Virus record (IMG/VR): IMGVR_UViG_3300039203_000048 | Coordinates: 1-30,093 of that record | Strand: one strand, 5' to 3' | DNA: 30,093 nt | From: a virus | Part shown: one piece after another, positions 22,376 to 27,749 of the stretch | How positions within the stretch are numbered: the first letter of the stretch is position 1 | How the letters are laid out: the number at the start of each line of letters is the position of its first letter | Translations under genes and position numbers: made by a program | Notes under the pieces: model-generated | Seen by the model: only the letters and a program-made list of their open reading frames with translations | What the model was told of the DNA's origin: nothing | The model's database searches: none

Positions 22376-22620
22376 GAGACCTCCACCGGGATCTCGCCAC
22401 CGGTCGCCGGCAGGACGCTGAACGTCTCACCCTCACGCACGGCAGTCCAGGAGGTGAAGTGATACAGCACGGTGCCGTCAACGCGGGTCGCAGCACAGAC
22501 AGTGCCAACGATGCCGGTCAGGCCAACAAGAGGGGGTGGACCCTCCCACAGCACCTCGCCTGCTGGCCCGCGAAGCTGCACCACGGCTGGGACCTCTGAC
22601 ATGTACGGGCCGACCAACAT
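22372..22620 (-). CDS. Small hypothetical protein, first gene of the LexA-like operon
   Basis: 82 residues from ATG (MLVGPYMSEVPAVVQLRGPAGE) behind GAGGAGACACC. Beta-rich with a Pro-Gly pattern and no Cys cluster apart from one Cys (TVCAATRV). The upstream region carries a degenerate half-site (GACAACGTCC, about 13-22 bases before the ATG) and two full palindromes at 22709 and 22749, so it opens the operon controlled from there. Function not recognised. Confidence 0.62.
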   Translation of the reverse strand: MLVGPYMSEVPAVVQLRGPAGEVLWEGPPPLVGLTGIVGTVCAATRVDGTVLYHFTSWTAVREGETFSVLPATGGEIPVEVS

Positions 22621-22708
22621 GGTGTCTCCTCGTGGACGTTGTCGATATGACAAGGCTACCGCTGAGACCTCCACTGGCGCAACCAGATTCGGCCAGGATC
22701 TCGCTGCC

Positions 22709-22718
22709 AACGCGCGTT
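22709..22718. promoter_or_regulatory. AACGCGCGTT palindrome, second copy upstream of LexA-like operon
   Basis: Perfect core flanked by TGCC and AGAACG. About 90 bases before the 22620 start and 40 bp from the copy at 22749. Confidence 0.6.
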
Positions 22719-22736
22719 AGAACGGGTCCTACGCCG

Positions 22737-22765
22737 ACACGACGTAACAACGCACGTTGTCGCCA
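22737..22765. promoter_or_regulatory. Extended operator-like site (core AACGCACGTT, 22749-22758)
   Basis: Reads GACACGACGTAACAACG up to the core, then CACGTTGTCGCC: one full outer arm and one short arm. It lies 40 bp from the 22709 copy, in the gene-free 22621-22986 gap, near a plus-strand promoter-like pair at 22795. Confidence 0.6.
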
Positions 22766-22794
22766 AAGCCGTTGAGATTGTTGAGGATTGGGCC

Positions 22795-22825
22795 TTGACA
22801 GGCTCGACCCGCGCGGTTCTACAAT
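22795..22825 (+). promoter_or_regulatory. Sigma70-like promoter on the plus strand
   Basis: TTGACA (22795-22800) and TACAAT (22820-22825) with a 19-base spacer, both near consensus but with a longer gap than the usual 17. It points away from the LexA-like operon toward a hairpin at 22940. No start codon with a good ribosome site follows within 120 bases. Confidence 0.4.
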
Positions 22826-22831
22826 CAAGAC

Positions 22832-22976
22832 CCTGCTTCCTGCTTCCCGCCCTGCATCACCTCAGAAGTTGGCCAGAACGTTTTTCCACCGGACTCTCGC
22901 ATAACTTATCGCGCGTGCGCGCGCGAGGCCTCTGACAGCACGAAGCCCGCCTCCAGGGAAGTGAGGCGGGCTTCGT
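22832..22976 (+). ncRNA. Candidate small plus-strand RNA
   Basis: If the promoter at 22795 is used, a transcript would run about 145 bases and end at the perfect 14-bp hairpin at 22940-22976. The interval has no sizeable frame on that strand. The hairpin may instead serve only the minus-strand gene. Tentative. Confidence 0.2.
22940..22976 (-). terminator. Hairpin terminator downstream of the Cys-cluster gene at 22987
   Basis: ACGAAGCCCGCCTC (22940-22953) pairs perfectly with GAGGCGGGCTTCGT (22963-22976), loop 9. Ends 10 bases beyond the 22987 stop. No T-run on either side. An alternating purine-pyrimidine tract (22910-22925) lies beside it. Confidence 0.75.
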
Positions 22977-22986
22977 TACGTACGGC

Positions 22987-23307
22987 TCAGGCTGGAGGGA
23001 CCGCTGACTCAGGAGCAGGAGTAGCCAGGTCCTCCACCAGCGAGGCCCGCTTCTCATCAGCCGTACCCGTCTTCGGCAGGCCTGCGTCGTCCAATGCTGC
23101 CGCCAAAGCGTCGCCCTTGAGCTCATTGGCAGCCGCCTGTTGAGCCTGCAGCTGTGTGGGGGCCGCAGCGGGCCAGCAGACCGGGCAGGCGCCCGGGGAG
23201 GTCGAGCCGTATGCCGAGGTCACTGCGGGGACCAGGCCGCCGCAGATCGGGCACTCCAGCTCGGACTTCTCAGAGCCGGTCTCACGGGGAAGGGACAGGT
23301 CAGCCAT
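22987..23307 (-). CDS. Zinc-ribbon protein with a SAP-like C-terminal module
   Basis: 106 residues (MADLSLPRETGSEKSELECPICGG), with C-x2-C and a later C-x2-C (ELECPICGG, then ACPVCWP) giving a zinc ribbon of four Cys. The C-terminal part ELKGDALAAALDDAGLPKTG, TADEKRASLVE resembles a SAP/Rho-N-like helix-extended-helix DNA-binding motif. The same module occurs in the gene at 24383, with about 80% matching DNA. A short run of small genes links the two. Likely a nucleic-acid or particle-associated protein. ATG behind AGGAGA. Confidence 0.68.
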   Translation of the reverse strand: MADLSLPRETGSEKSELECPICGGLVPAVTSAYGSTSPGACPVCWPAAAPTQLQAQQAAANELKGDALAAALDDAGLPKTGTADEKRASLVEDLATPAPESAVPPA

Positions 23308-23315
23308 GATTTCTC

Positions 23316-23558
23316 CTAGGCGATGTAGCGGACGTCGGTGGAGGCTGCGTCAGAGATGAGGAACAGCTCTCCGACATTGTTTGGGCTGGAGACGACCAGG
23401 TTGGCAGCGGCCGCGATCTTCACGCCAGTCGCGGTGGTCACCGCGGGGTTGCCATCGACATAGACATTTCCGGTGCCCAGGTTCTGGATCAACACCGAGT
23501 CACTCCCCTCCGGCACTGGGATCAGCACTGGCGTCACCGTGCCCACAGTGAGCTTCAT
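23316..23558 (-). CDS. Small beta-rich hypothetical protein
   Basis: 80 residues from ATG (MKLTVGTVTPVLIPVPEGSD), starting at an ATGA overlap with the small membrane gene upstream. The strand pattern SDSVLIQNLGTGNVYVDGNPAVTTATGVKIAAAANLVVSS resembles a single small beta-barrel or jelly-roll fibre or decoration domain. No membrane segment or Cys. A longer in-frame reading upstream overlaps coding sequence of two other genes and is rejected. Role probably in the particle; unproved. Confidence 0.6.
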   Translation of the reverse strand: MKLTVGTVTPVLIPVPEGSDSVLIQNLGTGNVYVDGNPAVTTATGVKIAAAANLVVSSPNNVGELFLISDAASTDVRYIA

Positions 23559-23725
23559 CTGGTTCCAATCGTGACGTGCCCTGCCGAGAGCACCAGGGTC
23601 AGGGTCAGGATGGCCAGACCCAGTGCGATGAAACTGACGCTGGCCTTCGGGCCGGCGAAGGCCCTGACTGGCACGGCGATGATGAAGCAGATCAGGGCCA
23701 AGATAGCCAGGATCAAGGTGATCAT
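23555..23725 (-). CDS. Small two-segment membrane protein, holin-like candidate
   Basis: 56 residues from ATG (MITLILAILALICFIIAVPVR), overlapping the previous stop (ATGA) and the next start (ATGA). There are two clear hydrophobic segments, about residues 3-20 and 31-47, joined by a short loop with RAFAGPKAS, and an end of VTIGTR. This 'two-segment, short loop, under 60 residues' form fits small holins or phage inner-membrane peptides. It is 14 kb from the endolysin gene, so it may not work in lysis. It is too short for many gene finders, but the overlaps and codon use support it. Confidence 0.62.
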   Translation of the reverse strand: MITLILAILALICFIIAVPVRAFAGPKASVSFIALGLAILTLTLVLSAGHVTIGTR

Positions 23726-24258
23726 GAGCCGGCTCCATGGGTGGTGCGAGCGGCGCGCGGGACGGCACGTCCGGTGGTGTCTGCGCTCGGCAGGGTGGCT
23801 GTGGTGCCGGCAGTGCCGGTGTCGATGTAGCTGGTCACCGCGCCCAGGGTGGCCACGAGCTTGTTCTCGGTGTTCGTGACCGTGCCGCGGTAGATCTTGT
23901 AGCCAACGGCGTTCGTGAGTGCGACCCAGGACATCGCGATGGTGCCGTTGAGGGCGATGGCGTTGGTGATCTCGTTGGACACCGGGCTCTCGCCGCCACC
24001 AGCATCGACTGCTGTGATCTTCCAGAAGTACGTGGCCGCGGCGAAGGTGCCGCCAGTGGTCAGGACGGTGCCCTTGGTCAGCACCGGCGCCACAACAGTG
24101 ACCCCCCTGCGTCCGGCGAACTTGACGCCCTTCTGAGGGAAGGCTGCCGGATCGAAGCGCTGGGCCAGCGTGCCGTCAGCCAGAGTAGCTGGGGAGATCG
24201 TGACGTCCCCGAAGGTCAGAGAAGCGGCCTGCGAGTAGGTGGTCCTGGTCAGAGCCAT
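23722..24258 (-). CDS. Virion-type protein with an Ig/fibronectin-like domain
   Basis: 178 residues from ATG (MALTRTTYSQAASLTFGDVTIS) behind AGGAAGG; longer readings upstream lack a site. Residues about 70-155 read FAAATYFWKITAVDAGGGESPVSNEITNAI, then TIAMSWVALTNAVGYKIYRGT and VTSYIDTG, the fold signature of fibronectin type III domains: an aromatic W, the 'Y-x-W-K-I-T-A-V-D', and 'V-G-Y-K-I-Y-R'. Such domains often sit on the outside of phage particles and help bind cell-surface sugars. It is followed by a small membrane gene. A palindrome lies 59 bases upstream. Confidence 0.72.
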   Translation of the reverse strand: MALTRTTYSQAASLTFGDVTISPATLADGTLAQRFDPAAFPQKGVKFAGRRGVTVVAPVLTKGTVLTTGGTFAAATYFWKITAVDAGGGESPVSNEITNAIALNGTIAMSWVALTNAVGYKIYRGTVTNTENKLVATLGAVTSYIDTGTAGTTATLPSADTTGRAVPRAARTTHGAGS

Positions 24259-24316
24259 GTGGGAACCTTCCTTTCGCTTGGATCCATCGGCTCGAGTGCC
24301 CCTGATCAAAGATGCC

Positions 24317-24326
24317 AACGGGCGTT
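24317..24326. promoter_or_regulatory. AACGGGCGTT palindrome upstream of the Ig-domain gene
   Basis: Perfect core followed by GTTAGACACGACAG, a partial outer arm. It lies in the 24259-24382 gap, between the terminator of the upstream gene and the Ig-domain gene, 59 bases before its ATG. Confidence 0.6.
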
Positions 24327-24335
24327 GTTAGACAC

Positions 24336-24369
24336 GACAGTGCCTCAGGGGTTTCCCTGAGGCACTGTC
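24336..24369 (-). terminator. Strong hairpin terminator (15-bp perfect stem)
   Basis: GACAGTGCCTCAGGG (24336-24350) pairs perfectly with CCCTGAGGCACTGTC (24355-24369), loop GTTT. It lies 13 bases beyond the stop of the 24383 gene. It would end transcripts coming from the right, with the following block restarted downstream of the palindrome. Confidence 0.85.
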
Positions 24370-24382
24370 TATTCCATTCAGC

Positions 24383-24697
24383 TCAGCTGATGTGGTGGAC
24401 GTTCTCCGGGCTGTAGGCCGTGTGCTCGAAACCCTCGGGCGGGTTGTAGGCCGGCGCACCCATGGCCAGGCCCGGGTTGGCGAACTCCTCGGAGACGTCA
24501 CCAGGGTCCGGCTCGCCAGCCAGTGAGGCTCGCTTCTCGTCGGCCGTGCCGGTCTTCGGCAGTCCTGCGTCATCCAGCGCCTGAGCCAGAGCCTCGCCCT
24601 TGAGCTCGGACGGTGGCGTCTCGGGTGTGGGGATGAGCTCTCCAGCCGCGTCGCGGGGTTGCGGCTCGGGCTCGACGCTCAGCTTGGTGTCACTCAT
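24383..24697 (-). CDS. Acidic protein with a SAP-like module (paralogous with 22987-23307)
   Basis: 104 residues from ATG (MSDTKLSVEPEPQPRDAAGELIP), 9 bases after AAGGAG; an in-frame start 19 codons upstream has no site. The N-terminal part is Pro/Glu-rich and disordered. The motif ELKGEALAQALDDAGLPKTG, TADEKRASLAG matches the module of the gene 1.4 kb further along, with nearly the same residues, but no zinc ribbon is present here. The C-terminus ends in FEHTAYSPENVHHIS. It is the first minus-strand gene next to the divergent control region at 24763, so it may be under its control. Confidence 0.65.
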   Translation of the reverse strand: MSDTKLSVEPEPQPRDAAGELIPTPETPPSELKGEALAQALDDAGLPKTGTADEKRASLAGEPDPGDVSEEFANPGLAMGAPAYNPPEGFEHTAYSPENVHHIS

Positions 24698-24751
24698 TGG
24701 GGCCACTCCTTCGTTCAAGCGTGTCGGGACTTTAGCCATATCGACCGCGGA

Positions 24752-24783
24752 CACGACGTACTAACGCACGTTGTTACGTCGTG
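24752..24783. promoter_or_regulatory. 32-bp near-perfect operator-like palindrome at a divergent promoter region (core 24763-24772)
   Basis: Left arm CACGACGTACTAACG and right arm CGTTGTTACGTCGTG are reverse complements with two mismatches around CA. It lies between the start of the acidic gene (minus, 24697) and that of the excisionase-like gene (plus, 24851), about 55-70 bases from each. It is the most complete copy of the extended site. The 24698-24850 gap holds nothing else I can name with confidence. Confidence 0.7.
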
Positions 24784-24850
24784 TTGATCCACCTCGAGCG
24801 TCACCGACGCCGATTGATTAGATCTGATCCCACTTGGTCGAGACCCAGCC

Positions 24851-25153
24851 ATGATCACCTTCTACTCCGCCCACGAGGCCGCCAAGATGACCGGCATGAG
24901 CGTCGACTGGATCTGGAAACAGTGCCGCGACGGCAAGATCGCCCATCACAAGCTCGGCTCCAAGTACCGATTCACCGACGCCGACCTCAGTGCCCTGGCC
25001 GCGGAGTCCGCGGTAGCGCCCAAACAGCAGGATGACCTCGTACCTACGCGAGGTGGCATCACCAAGCAGACAGAGGTGATGCTCGAGGCACGGCGAGAAG
25101 TCATGGAGCAGGGACTGAAACGGACCTTCCATGGCAACTCGGTGACGGGATGA
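24851..25153 (+). CDS. Excisionase-like helix-turn-helix protein
   Basis: 100 residues from ATG (MITFYSAHEAAKMTGMSVDWIWK). The N-terminal half has the AlpA/MerR-like winged-helix order of many phage excisionases: 'SAHEAAKMTGMSVDWIWKQC', then 'GKIAHHKLGSKYRFTDADL'. The C-terminal half is helical and charged (EVMLEARREVMEQGLKRTF). It is the first gene of a plus-strand operon facing the tyrosine integrase, which fits control of excision. It starts 79 bases from the core of a large palindrome. It could instead be a plain DNA-binding regulator. Confidence 0.66.
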   Translation: MITFYSAHEAAKMTGMSVDWIWKQCRDGKIAHHKLGSKYRFTDADLSALAAESAVAPKQQDDLVPTRGGITKQTEVMLEARREVMEQGLKRTFHGNSVTG

Positions 25154-25397
25154 GCCTCTTCCTTGTCCAGGTGGGCAAGGCCACCTGGACAACCCTGACG
25201 CCATCAAGGCGATCGAGTGGGCCGGTCACTACGAGTGCCCGAGGATCCTCCTGGGCGGTCGTGAGAGCGTCAACGCCACCAGTTTCAAGGACATGGCCAG
25301 CGCAGAGACTCCCAACAACGCGGAAGCCTGCACGAACGCGCTCCTTGCCCAGCTCCAGAAGGCCGTCATCACACAGCAGCGTCTTGCCAATGAGTGA
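25150..25397 (+). pseudogene. Frame-disrupted second gene of the plus-strand operon
   Basis: An ATG at 25150 overlaps the previous stop (ATGA) and codes for MSLFLVQVGKA with high third-position G+C. From about 25180 the good coding frame is the -1 frame: GHLDNPDAIKAIEWAGHYEC, PRILLGGRESVNATS and LLAQLQKAVITQQRLANE, ending with TGA at 25397 next to the following ATG. The upstream part of that second frame has no start codon and looks non-coding. Either a base insertion near GTGGGCAAGG broke an 80-residue gene, or a -1 shift joins the parts. The original frame continues as Ser/Arg-rich sequence that looks spurious. Family not recognised. Confidence 0.5.
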
Positions 25398-25608
25398 GCC
25401 ATCGGCCAATGCAGCATCCATCCTGCTCGATCTGCTCGGTGCCGAGACCTTTGCCGACGAAGCCGTCGCCTACGTCCAGAACCACATGAGCGCTCCACTG
25501 ACCAGCGACCAGAGACTCCTGATCAAGCTCGGGGCCGTCAAGGGCGCCCAGCTCGTGGCCGACGAGGTTCGCCAGTTTGCGCAGCGACCATCGCCGGAGC
25601 GAGTATGA
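25390..25608 (+). CDS. Small hypothetical protein
   Basis: 72 residues from ATG (MSEPSANAASILLDLLGAETFAD), overlapping the end of the frame-disrupted gene by 8 bases and the next start by ATGA. It is helical with LTSDQRLLIKLGAVKGAQLVADEVRQFAQRP. No Cys, membrane or known motif. It lies in the plus-strand excisionase operon, so it may be involved in early or lysogenic control. Longer readings from 25150 use the wrong frame. Confidence 0.6.
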   Translation: MSEPSANAASILLDLLGAETFADEAVAYVQNHMSAPLTSDQRLLIKLGAVKGAQLVADEVRQFAQRPSPERV

Positions 25609-25961
25609 CCATCGCCGCGCTGCGGCGCATCCAGGACGAGGCCGAGCTCACCACGGCGCAGCTCCTCGAGAACGTCGAACTTCTGCTCTCCAGCTGCACG
25701 CCGGCTGTCATCGCACAGCGGCTGGGCATGGAGATGGAGGCGATCGAGAAACGCTGCTGCCGGGCCGGTCGCCTGAAGCTGGCCGCGCCATTCAACAACG
25801 CGGTCCAGATGGAGCGGCGTCTAGACGCCAGCGTCGCCGAGCAGGCCCACCAGGGCCACGTTGACCTCTGGGAGCAGGTGACCATACAGGTCGCTGGTGA
25901 TCGCAGCGCTGGCGTGCCCCAGGCGCCGGGAGACGGCCAGAACTGGCTGGCCGCCGGATAG
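25605..25961 (+). CDS. HTH-like protein whose end overlaps the integrase gene
   Basis: 118 residues from ATG (MTIAALRRIQDEAELTTAQLLE), ATGA overlap with the upstream gene. Residues 30-62 (LSSCTPAVIAQRLGMEMEAIEKRCCRAGRL) look like a helix-turn-helix of the sigma-region-4 or WhiB-adjacent kind. The last 47 codons are antisense to the integrase C-terminus, as genes meet tail to tail with a 141-base overlap. The overlap part (AEQAHQGHVDLWEQ onward) is probably dispensable. No terminator separates the two genes, so converging transcription may matter. Confidence 0.6.
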   Translation: MTIAALRRIQDEAELTTAQLLENVELLLSSCTPAVIAQRLGMEMEAIEKRCCRAGRLKLAAPFNNAVQMERRLDASVAEQAHQGHVDLWEQVTIQVAGDRSAGVPQAPGDGQNWLAAG

Positions 25962-26927
25962 CAGGACGGCGGCATGTGAGTGCCTCAGGTCATGCACTCG
26001 AGGATGCTTGCCGAAGCCCGCGGCTTCTGCCTTCTTGCGGGCCGGGTCCCAGACCCCGTTGTAGAAGGTCCCGCTGGAGATCCGGTGGCCGGCCTTGTTG
26101 GCGAACACTAGATCACCCGCCACCTTGCCGTAGGTCTGCGATGCCAGGAGGTTGTTCATCCTGGCAGTCAGCGTCACCGTGCGACGGCTCCTCACGCTCT
26201 TGGGATCCAGCGAGAGAGGCTTGCCTCCAGGTTGACGCTTCCAGGCCGTCACCACGAAGAGCCGCTCACCGGGTAGGTCGATGTGCTGCGTCTGCAGGGC
26301 GGTCGCCTCACTCCAACGTAGGCCGGTCCCGAACAGGAATGTCACCAACGGCCGGTAGTGCTCGCTGACGAACCCCAGGAAGGCGGCAAACTCCGCCGGC
26401 GTCAGAAACACCATCTCCTCATGCCTGACCGGGACGCTCTTGGATCGACCCTGGAACGGGTTGAGGGTCAGCAGCCCGTCGGTCTGCGCGTCCTTCATCA
26501 CGGACGAGACCATGCCGTGGATGTTGTGGATCGTCTTGGGTTTCAGAGTGCTCGCCAGCTCGACCAACCACTTACCGACGTCCTCGCGGGTGATCGTCTC
26601 GATGGGCTTGTCTGCCAGCCAAGCCGGCACGTGGCCAGCAAAGTCCCGACGGTAGTCCGAGCGGGTCCGGATATTGGCCCCGGGCCGCGAGTCGATGGCG
26701 CGGTCGAACCACTGCGCCAGGGTAGGGCGCGCTAGGGCGGGCGCAAAGCCACGGCCGGGCACCCAGCCGTGGGGGTATCGCTGGCCAGCTGCATCCACCA
26801 GGCCGCGGAACTTGATGGCCCCAGACTCGGTCGGGAAGGTCTCCGAGACGCTCCTGCCATCCTGCCGCCAGCGCACCTGCCACCGGGGGGCTCCGGTCTT
26901 GATCACAGTCTTTCTCAGGCTCGCCAC
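25821..26927 (-). CDS. int: Tyrosine-family site-specific integrase
   Basis: 368 residues from GTG (VASLRKTVIKTGAPRWQVRW in the first 20) behind GGAAGG. Residues 10-60 form an arm-binding domain; about 65-150 a SAM-like core-binding domain (TLAQWFDRAIDS ... TIHNIHGMVSSVMKDA); the catalytic domain has Arg204 (GTGLRWSEATAL), Lys243 (DPKSVRSRRTV, likely), His312-x-x-Arg315 (HDLRHSH), His338 (RLGHAS) and Tyr348 (SDLYGHLL). All catalytic residues are present, so it looks active. Length is typical (350-400). It lies about 650 bases from a tRNA-end att site that it would use, and converges on the plus-strand operon. Confidence 0.93.
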   Translation of the reverse strand: MASLRKTVIKTGAPRWQVRWRQDGRSVSETFPTESGAIKFRGLVDAAGQRYPHGWVPGRGFAPALARPTLAQWFDRAIDSRPGANIRTRSDYRRDFAGHVPAWLADKPIETITREDVGKWLVELASTLKPKTIHNIHGMVSSVMKDAQTDGLLTLNPFQGRSKSVPVRHEEMVFLTPAEFAAFLGFVSEHYRPLVTFLFGTGLRWSEATALQTQHIDLPGERLFVVTAWKRQPGGKPLSLDPKSVRSRRTVTLTARMNNLLASQTYGKVAGDLVFANKAGHRISSGTFYNGVWDPARKKAEAAGFGKHPRVHDLRHSHAAVLLSGGQPVLAVSRRLGHASAAITSDLYGHLLPEVNVALVGLLGDAGV

Positions 26928-26930
26928 GGC

Positions 26931-27080
26931 TTAATCCTTCCCGACGTACTCATCCATCAGGGTCTGCCCGCAGCCGCTGCAGGACACAACGAGGATGTCT
27001 GGGTCCTCCACGGTGTCCTCGCTGATGTCCGTGCTGCCACACACCGGGCATGTCGCGTAGCCATGCCAGGGCTCGATCAT
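26931..27080 (-). CDS. 49-residue zinc-ribbon protein upstream of integrase
   Basis: An ATG at 27080 (MIEPWHGYATCPVCGSTDIS) gives 49 residues ending in GQTLMDEYVGKD and TAA. Two Cys pairs (CPVC and SCSGC) would hold zinc. It overlaps the stop of the DUF6221-like gene by ATGA and ends 3 bases before the integrase GTG, so it is in the same unit. Such tiny ribbons often modulate polymerase or other proteins. It is shorter than usual gene-calling limits but supported by overlaps. Confidence 0.65.
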   Translation of the reverse strand: MIEPWHGYATCPVCGSTDISEDTVEDPDILVVSCSGCGQTLMDEYVGKD

Positions 27081-27493
27081 GGCAACCACTCCGGCCGGCA
27101 ACCTGGGCGGTCGGCGTAGGGCAGGGTAAGGAGAGCGAGGATCGGCGCCGTGGGTGGGTCCATGCCGAAGCGCGCCACATACTCGCGCGTGGTGAGCCAG
27201 GCCATCTGCTTGGATACTCGGAGCACGGTGCCGCCGATGGTGTCACCCGTAGCCGCCTTGAATGAGTGGCTCATCTCGGATTCGATCGGCGTCTCGACCA
27301 GGGTCGGCCACGACTCATGCAACGCTATGATCCGCCGCTTCGCCTCGCACTCAGCCAGGAGTCGAGACGGTTGATAGGGAGTGCCCCAGTACGAAGCGTC
27401 CGTCATGTCGCCACGCTTCCACCGCGCCCGGATTGCGATCTCGTCCTCAGCGATGCACGCCAGCAGGAACTCGGTGTGTGTCAGGTCCGTCAT
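27077..27493 (-). CDS. DUF6221-like protein
   Basis: 138 residues (MTDLTHTEFLLACIAEDEIAIRARW). The pattern 'FLLACIAEDE', 'LLAECEAKRRIIALHESW' and the ending 'LALLTLPYADRPGCRPEWLP' matches the DUF6221 family, common in Streptomyces and other actinobacteria and their phages. The family has no known function. The middle part diverges (SEMSHSFKAATGDTIGGTVLRV). It is the first gene after the attP-like locus and coupled to the zinc-ribbon gene. Start has no strong ribosome site. Confidence 0.78.
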   Translation of the reverse strand: MTDLTHTEFLLACIAEDEIAIRARWKRGDMTDASYWGTPYQPSRLLAECEAKRRIIALHESWPTLVETPIESEMSHSFKAATGDTIGGTVLRVSKQMAWLTTREYVARFGMDPPTAPILALLTLPYADRPGCRPEWLP

Positions 27494-27501
27494 GAGGCTA
27501 G

Positions 27502-27701
27502 TGTGGATGAGATGTGGATGCGAAGCAACAGCAAACAGCCTCTGACTCGCATCTCCGCAGGTCAGAGGCTGTTTGTTTTAGTGCCGGGAGCGGGACTTGA
27601 ACCCGCCTCAAGCGTGCTCATCTGGATTATGCAGCCGTTTCTTGTGCTCAGCAGTCGAATCCAGTTGGTTACAGTTGACGCTGATGTGGATGGCATCCAC
27701 A
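27502..27701. other. attP: attP-like site: tRNA 3' end plus four TGTGGATG arm-type repeats
   Basis: The core at 27581-27606 reads, on the minus strand, GCGGGTTCAAGTCCCGC, TCCCGGC, A: a full T-arm and 3' acceptor strand of a tRNA, but no matching 5' half. Around it TGTGGATG occurs at 27502-27509 and 27513-27520 (left), and at 27685-27692 and inverted at 27694-27701 (right). This is the layout of a tyrosine-integrase attP: a core taken from a host tRNA plus flanking arm-binding repeats. The integrase is about 650 bp to the left. The tRNA species is uncertain (possibly Leu). Confidence 0.72.
27532..27575. terminator. Bidirectional hairpin beside the att core
   Basis: CAAACAGCCTCTGAC (27532-27546) pairs perfectly with GTCAGAGGCTGTTTG (27561-27575), loop 14; TTTTAG follows on the plus strand. 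It lies just beyond the 3' side of the tRNA fragment. After integration it would terminate the rebuilt host tRNA transcript and also shield the phage genes. Confidence 0.75.
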
Positions 27702-27738
27702 CCCTGTCGCCGGGACGTCGACGAGACGGGCGGATACA

Positions 27739-27748
27739 AACGTGCGTT
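27739..27748. promoter_or_regulatory. AACGTGCGTT palindrome at end of gene 27750
   Basis: Perfect core with one long outer arm (GTTGTTACGTCCTGTCC on the plus strand). It sits against the TAA of the 80-residue gene, between the right-hand small-gene block and the attP-like locus. Confidence 0.6.
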
Positions 27749-27749
27749 G

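Noticed and set aside
22910-22925. Alternating C-G tract as possible Z-DNA or origin element
   Set aside because: Sixteen bases of CGCGCGTGCGCG type are not rare enough in high-G+C DNA, and nothing else supports an origin here.
27581-27606. A complete phage-encoded tRNA gene
   Set aside because: Only the T-arm and 3' acceptor strand are convincing. I see no GCCGGGA partner at the right distance upstream, and no clear anticodon or D arm, so it is read as an att core.
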